A stretch of DNA of 64,000 nucleotides, taken from assembly GCF_001949145.1 (NCBI RefSeq), contig NW_019091475.1, positions 252,497-316,496 on the forward strand. The letters run 5' to 3'. The notes below the pieces were generated by a model. That model was not told where the DNA came from, made no database searches, and was given only the letters and a program-made list of their open reading frames with translations. The DNA is from Acanthaster planci. Its lineage: Eukaryota; Echinodermata; Asteroidea; Valvatida; Acanthasteridae. Shown piece after piece: positions 57,497 through 64,000 of this stretch; positions within the stretch are counted from its first letter, which is position 1, and every line of letters starts with the position of its first letter. The translations under genes were made by a program, and so were the position numbers.

Positions 57497-58065
57497 GAGA
57501 CAGTTGCGAAGACTAAATTACAACAATATTAATATGCTGTTTAAAAAGGACATTGTCGCAACACAGCCGCTCCTTAAAAAGCAAACGGAGAAGAGTATTT
57601 AAAAACCGAACGTTTCGGCTCACAAGGCACTGCTTCAAGTGCATTTAGGTCAGAAGAAAGGGCAAATCAGTCGAAACCGTTAGCAATTTGAATCTTTCAT
57701 TTGTCGCTGCTGCAGTCCTTTAGTAAAGGAGCAAACCTCAACGACCAGCTCGAATCTTGCCAGACATACCAAGACGTGTGTTGAACCACAGACATTGTTA
57801 CATTATTACTGCAGGTGTGACGATAATGAAACCAAGGTGCGACCGAAAACCTTGGCTGTAGTCGGCAGTGACAAACGTATCTACGGGAAGTGGTTACAGC
57901 CATGGTTGCAAGCTAAAAACAGACGAATGTAGTCAAAGGCTGAAGTGTATCCAGACTGATACCGCGCACATGGTGTTTACTGTTGCTCTTTGTGCCTAGA
58001 TTTGGAAAAAACTTCAGCCCTCTGTAGACCGATTCCAGATTTTTGTGTTTCATTTGACGGGCCGC

Positions 58066-58402
58066 CTAGCAAGCACTGAATGCAAGGGTCATCAGTATTG
58101 CAAATATCGCAACACTGACACCGAGGAGGATCTCGATCAGCAAGCTTGCAGTCTCAGGGGATATTTCGAGACCTAAGGTGCCTATGATGCATACGGGATC
58201 ACTTGGCATGGACGTGGTGTCTGAAAGTGTCGGCCTAGGCTTTGCCACGGTCGCCAGTAACTCTGACCAGAAGCGCAGCTTGTGTTTCCAACCGTCGTCA
58301 ACACCTGAGCGGGCTTCCGGGCACGGGTCCACTGAAAGATAGCAAAGTTCTGATCGCTCAAAGTGAGGCCAGGCAAACACAGACTTTGGAACTCCCGCAG
58401 AT
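58066..58402 (-). CDS. Esterase exon 3: end of domain 2 and hydrophobic C-terminus
   Basis: The acceptor cttttactag precedes a frame that completes the Gly left open by exon 2 and continues SAGVPKSVFAWPHFERSELCYL. This parallels the end of domain 1 (NPNEDGIPYWPLYDLANESYII). After RFWSELL and a Pro/Ser/Thr-rich spacer of about 30 residues comes a hydrophobic run (1165-1187) and then SAC and the stop. With no basic residues after it, this tail looks more like a GPI-anchor signal, as in some acetylcholinesterases, than an ordinary membrane anchor; either would fix the protein to the cell surface. Confidence 0.88.
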
Positions 58403-61400
58403 CTAGTAAAAGAAGCGAAAAATAGGGAGACAAGATTACAAACAAACACAAAATCTCTCTCAAGAACAGTCATGCATCGCACTTTAGTGGTAGCAAGATC
58501 CAAAGTAAAAGGACTCTTATTAATTTGCACGATGACTGAGTCATTGATCTTGGAGAATAGATTAACCGTCTGACCCTTTGTGGACGAAGTTGGACAGCAA
58601 GTACATCAGTTCGAGGGTTGTTTTCTTATCCTTGAGCCTGTACGACTTCTGGGACTCGCCTTGAGGTTGAGAGCTGTACGGTTCTCCAAACAGGAACTGG
58701 AGATCGTCCCCGAAAGCCGCGCCGGCCCAGTGTGGGAGTCCCGCTTGGTAGCGATCCATCGGAATGTGGTCGAAAGTGTATAGATGGACTGGCGTTTCTG
58801 TGGATGCGTGGTGGAGGGCTGCTTGGAGAGTTGGAGCTACCGTCAAGTAGTCGTGTAGAAACCTCCTGAAGGCACCTCGGGTCGAACAGTTCTTATCCTC
58901 TGGCTTGTGCCGCCCATTGTCCAGGTACTCCGTTGTGAGGGCCAGCGAAGCCACGTCGGGGTTTGGGAGGGATTCCTTGCAGATAGTTCCAATCAACTGC
59001 TCCACTTCTTCCTCAGTAGGACATCTGGTTGGATCTTCGAGAAAAGAGGCTGCAAGTGCTGCCTGCTCATCCTGCACTATTCCAAAGATAAACTCGACGT
59101 CTTGGAACATTCCAGACTGAAGAATCTCACTAGGAGACTCCTTCAAAATGTTTCCATCAACGACGATTGGAAACGGAAAACTAAAAGATAACTCTGGTGT
59201 GTTATCAACCAAATCTGCAGCGGGCCTGTGACGTAGACATTCAACCATCGCCTCCGACTTCTCTGTGGTACAGCCCACTTTCTCGGCAAGAGCTTTTGCT
59301 CGATCCAGAGGAGCAGACTGGACAGGATTCTGCATGTATGGACTCAGGACCGTCCCACTCAAGGAAACGGCACGCTTGATGAGTCCACGTGTTGTTTCGT
59401 CCGTCATGACAAGCAGGTGTGCCAGGATGGAGCCAGCACCGTGTCCAAGGAGGGTCACCTGAGTTGGATCTCCTCCGAAGCTTCCAATGAACTTGTTAAC
59501 CCACTGCAGCACAGCGAGCGCATCATAGAGACCATAATTACCGGGAGACACCACATCTTCGGTGCTGAGAAACCCCAGCGGACCGAGGCGATAGTTGAAA
59601 GACACCACGACAGCTTCGGACATAGAAGCCAGTAGATTTGCCTCATAAACAGAGGAAGTCCCTGACTTCAAGTCTCCAGAATGGACCATGACCACAACAG
59701 GCAACGTGGTATCATCTTCACCATCCACCGGGGCGTAGACATTCAGAGTCAGGCAATCCTCTGATGTTGTATTAAAGCCAATTCGCGCCATCCAAGGATC
59801 TTTCGTGGTATTTTGTGGGCAAGCTGCTGGTACCTTCCCCCTCAAATCGAGGGGTTTCTCCCCCAACGAGGAAGCTGGCTTCGGGGGCTTAAATCGCAAG
59901 CCACCAACAGGAGGTTCAGCGTAAGGAATCCCCATAAAACAAGCCACCTGTAGACCACCCATGGCATGGTCTGATAACCTTACCTCGCCAACCACAGTAC
60001 CCAGCATTTCGCCATTTCTGTTCGTCACCTCTACCGTCCTGGTACGGTTGTGTTTGCTCACGTTCAAGCTCGGCATCGGTACATCTAGAGAACATTTATT
60101 AGGGTCAGACGGGTCAATGATGCGAGGCAGGTAGTCCAGCCAAGCAGCTACCTGTCCTGCCTGTAGACGCCGCCTTCTATCAATATCTGGTTGCAAGATG
60201 ATGTATGACTCGTTTGCCAGGTCGTAAAGTGGCCAGTAAGGAATGCCGTCTTCGTTTGGATTTCTGGAAAAAAAGAACAAAGGACAGCCTTAGCTAAAGT
60301 GGGGTATATACATCAATAACATTAACCGATTCGGCAGTCGTACATACATTCCTAATCATTGGTAAAAATAATAACTAGTACAGCTGTATTTAATCTGGGA
60401 ACAAGCAAGTGGAAAATGTCTTTCAAACACGTCTACAAAAAGAAGGGGAAAGTATAAGGAACCACATCATGAACGGCTTACCCATTCCTGGCAAAATTTG
60501 CCCAGTACCTCAATATCAGTGAACTGAGGTTCCCTTTCTCGGTTCCTGGACTATCTCGAAGATGATCACCGAAGACGTAAGGCACCTCTGCACCGTGGCC
60601 AGCCCCTGTTATGATATCTGGTTCTGACGAGGGTTCGTCTTCGGGTCTGTAGGGGAAGAAGTAGAGGTAAGTACTGCCTCTTGAGGTTAGGTTTGCCTTG
60701 ACATGGAGATTCACGTTGTTCAAGCACGGGGCCGTGTAGAGGACATCAGCAAAGGCGTCTAAGATGGCCCCTCTGTTGAGCCGCCCGTCCGAGGATCCTT
60801 GCTCGGAAGTGTAGTAAAATGCCACCTCATCAGCAGCTTCTCGTGCGTTGGTACACTTGCAAAAAGTAGATACCAAAAGCTCCTCTATGATAGCTGACAC
60901 CTGCTCGTATGATTCGATGGATGAGGGGATCTTGTCTGAGGACTGTGCCAGGGTTCCTTCGTTGCTGTTCACCCCCGTCAGAAAGTCGTACTGCCCCAAA
61001 TGGCCGGCAGTCAGAACGTTGGGGATGTAGTCCGGGAAAAACTCGCCGTCAATGGTCGGGTAGAAAGGAGAGAAATCGACAAACTCGACTGGAAGTTGGT
61101 TCGACGCCTCCGCGAGATTTTTGGCACTTACTCTGCGCACACAGTCCACCAGATGTGTAGAGTACATTGAGTCGCTGCAGCCGAGGAGGTCAGCCAGTTG
61201 ACGAGAACGCATAGCGGCAGTCTCAGGAGAGTTCACTGCTGAATCGTCCGTCGCGCCACTCTGTGATATCGCCCGCTTAAACAAAGTCCGATTGTTCACC
61301 GGAGTGGCTGTCTGCATTGCAACCCCCTTGCCACCGGCTGAGAGGCCGAACAAGGTTATCCTCTCAGAATCGCCTCCAAAACTCGCAATGTTGTCTTTGA

Positions 61401-62028
61401 CCCAAATGATGGCCAGCCGCTGGTCCCACAGACCATAGTTACCCGGTGCAGCATCGTCGCCGGTGCTGAAAAAACCGAACACGCCAAGCCGGTAGTTGAG
61501 TGTCACCACTAGGACTCGTCCTACCTCGGCTAGGACGCTTCCGTCGGTGTTCGACCCGGTCCCAGTCACAAAGCCTCCCCCGTGAATCCAAACCATGACC
61601 GGCAGGGGTCCCTCATCGGCCACCACTGCGTCTGGTACGAAGATATTCAACGTCAGGCAGTCCTCGGATTGCGAAACCGTCGGGGGTTGAGCACTGAGAG
61701 TCCGGTACATGCCCTGGCCAAATAGGCCCGGGATGCATATGGGGCCGTATTCGGTAGCGTCTAAAGCAGTCCCGTTACTTAGCCAAGGCCGTTTGGGCTG
61801 TGGTTTGGCAAAGCGTAGTTGGCCTATCGGAGCCTCTGCGTACGGTATCCCCTTGTAAATGGACAAAACTGGCTTTGAATCCGGACCAAAACGTGTAACA
61901 CCAACAACATCACCAAGACCGGTTATACTGATGCGTGTTGTAGTAGTGTTCAGTGCGTATGACACTCTTATAAAAAAGAAACAGGTCAAAAATGACCGTA
62001 TTAGCAATACAATTTTAGCCAACGCCAT
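58066..62028 (-). CDS. Tandem two-domain carboxylesterase/cholinesterase-like protein, second domain inactive
   Basis: Three exons (62028-60482, 60263-58575, 58402-58066) give 1190 residues. The ATG at 62028 is in good context (CAAAATGG) and opens a signal peptide of about 24 residues (ALAKIVLLIRSFLTCFFF). Domain 1 (about 33-570) has HGGGF (149-153), GLSAGG with Ser230, SNEG with Glu357, and GAGHG with His478. The Ser-Glu spacing of 127 equals that of acetylcholinesterase. Domain 2 (about 592-1130) keeps the fold (GIPYAEPPVGGLRF, SEDCLTLNVYAP, FNYRLGPLGFLS) but has HSGDL, GHGAG (Gly791 for Ser) and GAAFG (Phe1033 for His). A 23-residue hydrophobic stretch ends the protein. It should be secreted or cell-surface; substrate is unknown. 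Relatives include carboxylesterases, cholinesterases and the non-enzymatic neuroligins. Family assignment is secure; specificity is not. Confidence 0.93.
58575..60263 (-). CDS. Esterase exon 2: end of domain 1 and pseudoesterase domain 2
   Basis: After a strong acceptor (ttttttttccag) the first base completes the Gly of exon 1, giving NG-NPNEDGIPYWPLY, the usual C-terminal 'GNP..WP.Y' of carboxylesterases, so exons 1 and 2 belong to one polypeptide. After a linker of about 25 residues the second domain begins (TVEVTNRNGEMLGTVVG). It lacks the nucleophile, the His and the GGG oxyanion loop but keeps an acidic residue (DE at 914-915). I end the exon at the donor GG/gtcaga, because the next exon then reads on in frame; without splicing the frame would stop 10 bases later. 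Confidence 0.9.
60482..62028 (-). CDS. Esterase exon 1: signal peptide and catalytic domain 1
   Basis: 515 codons plus two bases, without internal introns, covering nearly the whole first alpha/beta-hydrolase domain. The frame is open 38 codons further upstream (to 62142), but the hydrophobic signal peptide begins at the Met of 62028, so I chose that start. It ends NFARNG with the donor GG/gtaagc. Cysteines at 97/124 and 284/296 match the conserved disulfides of the family. The glycosylation-type sites NTT (27), NGT (85) and NLT (446) agree with secretion. Confidence 0.93.
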
Positions 62029-62205
62029 TTTGTCAGTACATGCACTCAAAAGTGATATCAATGAAATGTGTATTACGTATTGTGTGTTGTTACGGTCGCT
62101 GAACCTAGCGACCTCAGCCTTGCACGAATAGGGGAAATGCATTTAATTATTTAGATGTACGCTTACAACGTATAGTAGCCTTCTGTTGGTAGTTTGTATT
62201 AAGAT

Positions 62206-62458
62206 GGGTCATTCCATGAGGCTAAGGCACAATTTCTGACAGTGTCCTTGTTACATGGGTAACTTTTACCGTCAGTCATGACCTGTAGGGTAGGTCATTT
62301 ACTCCGTAAAAATAACACACACCTTTGTGTTCATCCTCGCAAAATGTATAACACTGTCAATTTGGAATGCACGTGCAGGGAAATAGCTGTTCGTTTTTAC
62401 GGAACCCATGTAAAAATTGACACCGTCACAAATTGTGCCCCAACCTCATGGAATGACC
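62206..62458. mobile_element. MITE (family A-related), copy 3, upstream of the esterase gene
   Basis: A 253-bp element with inverted ends GGGTCATTCCATGAGG and GGTCATTCCATGAGG (other strand), continuing into GGCACAATTTSTGAC on both arms. A perfect 4-bp duplication AGAT (62202-62205 and 62459-62462) flanks it. The GGGTNATTCCA end and an inner GTGTCCTTGTTACATG resemble the elements at 2418 and 27691. It lies about 180 bp before the esterase start codon. Confidence 0.85.
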
Positions 62459-62462
62459 AGAT

Positions 62463-64000
62463 ACAGATCTGCCTGAACCTATTCCTTATCATTAGCCCTT
62501 TGTAAAGTTCATAAGTGGTATGCAAACAACAGATTCACATTCGCGCAATGGTAAGGATGTACTTGTACAAGGAATCTGTCATTTGTAACCACGATCATTT
62601 AGATAACCTCAAGCCTCTGTGTGGCTATAGTCTTAGAATAAAAGCTCATCTGCTCCATCCCAACAACTAATTGCTGCCAAGCAAACAGGTTTTCAGAGCA
62701 TAAATCTTAGCTGAAGGTTATGCACTATGTTTACATTGCTTGCGGTTACATATATTATTCTTACGTCGCTTTTACTTCCCAATTAAATGTATTAAGCGCG
62801 TGGTTCTTATTTTAGGAGTTAGATACGAACGTGGACTCAGATCAGTTGTGTAACAACCATTGCTCTGTTTACTCTGTTGATGGCCGGTTCTAGATCACGT
62901 TGATATCGTTAGTCCCGAAAACAGTTTCAACGAAAACTGGTATCTTTCCAGCCAAGAGCAGAGAGAGACGTGAATCACTAGTGTTAACAGGGTTGTGTAA
63001 CTTTTGAAAACGCGGCACCCACATCGGTTTGAATAAGATCGTTTGAAATGAGCAAAATATTCAATTTGGGCAAACTTGTTCGGCATCGGGTATATTCACG
63101 TCATTTCTGTTCTTGCCGAGGTGTAGGCTCCTAAACCGAATTAAACTTTACTGCCTGAGAATAACTAAAAACATTCTCACAAACTCCAGACGGTTTGTTA
63201 CGACGCTTTGACGGTCACTGAAATAGGTTGTCTGGCAGCTGACTAAAATCTTCAACAAGAATCTGTTCGTGGACCGCTCTTTGTAAACAGGCGAAATACT
63301 CCCCGATGTGTCTGATGGTTTTGGAGATTCTTATAATTCGGTGCGGAAAATGCTGTTTAAATTAGACGTGAACATCAAGGATTGTGATGTACCAAGCTCG
63401 CCAGTTCAGCACCACATCATGCACATGCCAACTGAGCAGGCTTGCATTTCCGAGTAATATTTCATTCAGCGCGAGGTTAGGAAATCGTGCGCGACGGGTT
63501 CAGGTTTCGATCCCGATATGCCCCGGAATAATTCCTGGCTGGGTCGTGCTGTTTCCCTCTGCTCGGTCGTGATGACAGGCTGGCTGTATGTATTTTACAT
63601 GAAAACGAAGGAGAATCCTATTTAATTCACTGAGATACATGACTTGTCACTCTGAAGGTTTTAAATCTCATTTCGACAAACTTCGGAATCACCTGAATCA
63701 TCAGCTTCCCTTCGCACAGCGCCCTCACTTGGCGTATAGCCAAAGGTTTTGTGCTCATGATTTTCACTTTTTATGTCTTTCGGCGAGGTCCATAAGGGTA
63801 CAGTCCACTAATTCAAGCCCCATTGAAAACTGTATAAAATCAGCACTATTCAGGGCCATTAATATGCATACCAACACCCCAGAGATTTCTGAAACACAAA
63901 TTAAATTATTGTCTGGTCCGTTATCTTTGAATTTCTTTTCAATTTTTGTGGGTTAACCAATTAGATTTTAAATGATTCCCACAAAACAAAATCACCCCCC
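62463..64000. other. No gene recognised
   Basis: AT-rich sequence with short open frames only; nothing resembles an exon or a known repeat. Confidence 0.45.

Noticed and set aside
58182-58463. Alternative frame through esterase exon 3
   Set aside because: It overlaps the homologous frame in another phase and has no similarity to the esterase C-terminus; the chosen frame matches domain 1's end.
58562-58574. Esterase ending at TAA 58562 without a third exon
   Set aside because: The protein would stop before the conserved WP..F...YL...FW end; splicing at GG/gtcaga to exon 3 restores this and matches the intron of domain 1.

Overview
This is eukaryotic nuclear DNA from an animal with introns. 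All inferred introns are GT-AG, CpG is not strongly depleted, runs such as tacatgtacatgta are frequent, and tRNA-derived SINEs, MITE-like foldbacks and minisatellites are scattered throughout. A marine invertebrate deuterostome (echinoderm, hemichordate or cephalochordate) fits best, but the species cannot be fixed from the sequence. No prokaryotic or viral gene was seen.

Region 1 (about 1-36 kb, + strand) is one large gene cut off at its 5' end by the window. I could chain 18 exons (988-36022) with compatible phases at every junction. Together they give 3177 coding bases, or 1058 residues, ending at a TGA. The product is a protein of repeated thioredoxin-like folds, most like the multi-thioredoxin ER proteins of the TXNDC16/TXNDC11 kind. 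One repeat has lost the CxxC active site and another keeps a CSNC. The last intron (16377-35789, 19.4 kb) is larger than all the others together. The introns hold two SINE copies, two copies of a MITE family, a third foldback family, a tandem tRNA-like array, and two minisatellites, one of which contains the only assembly gap (10445-10686).

Region 2 (about 36-57.5 kb) is mainly non-coding. It holds a degenerate tandem array of roughly 62-bp units (37.08-38.10 kb), an inverted pair of a dispersed repeat (40.5 and 44.0 kb), a TTTGG-type low-complexity tract (52.7 kb), and a small cluster of candidate coding pieces near 45.6-47.5 kb. That cluster may be the start of another + strand gene.

Region 3 (about 57.5-62.0 kb, - strand) is a complete three-exon gene encoding a 1190-residue protein: a signal peptide, two carboxylesterase/cholinesterase domains in tandem, and a hydrophobic C-terminus. 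The first domain has a full catalytic triad. The second has lost its serine, its histidine and its oxyanion loop. The two introns lie at the same position and phase in the two domains, so the gene arose by internal duplication including the intron. A MITE with a perfect 4-bp target duplication sits just upstream of its start codon. The remainder to 64 kb shows no gene.
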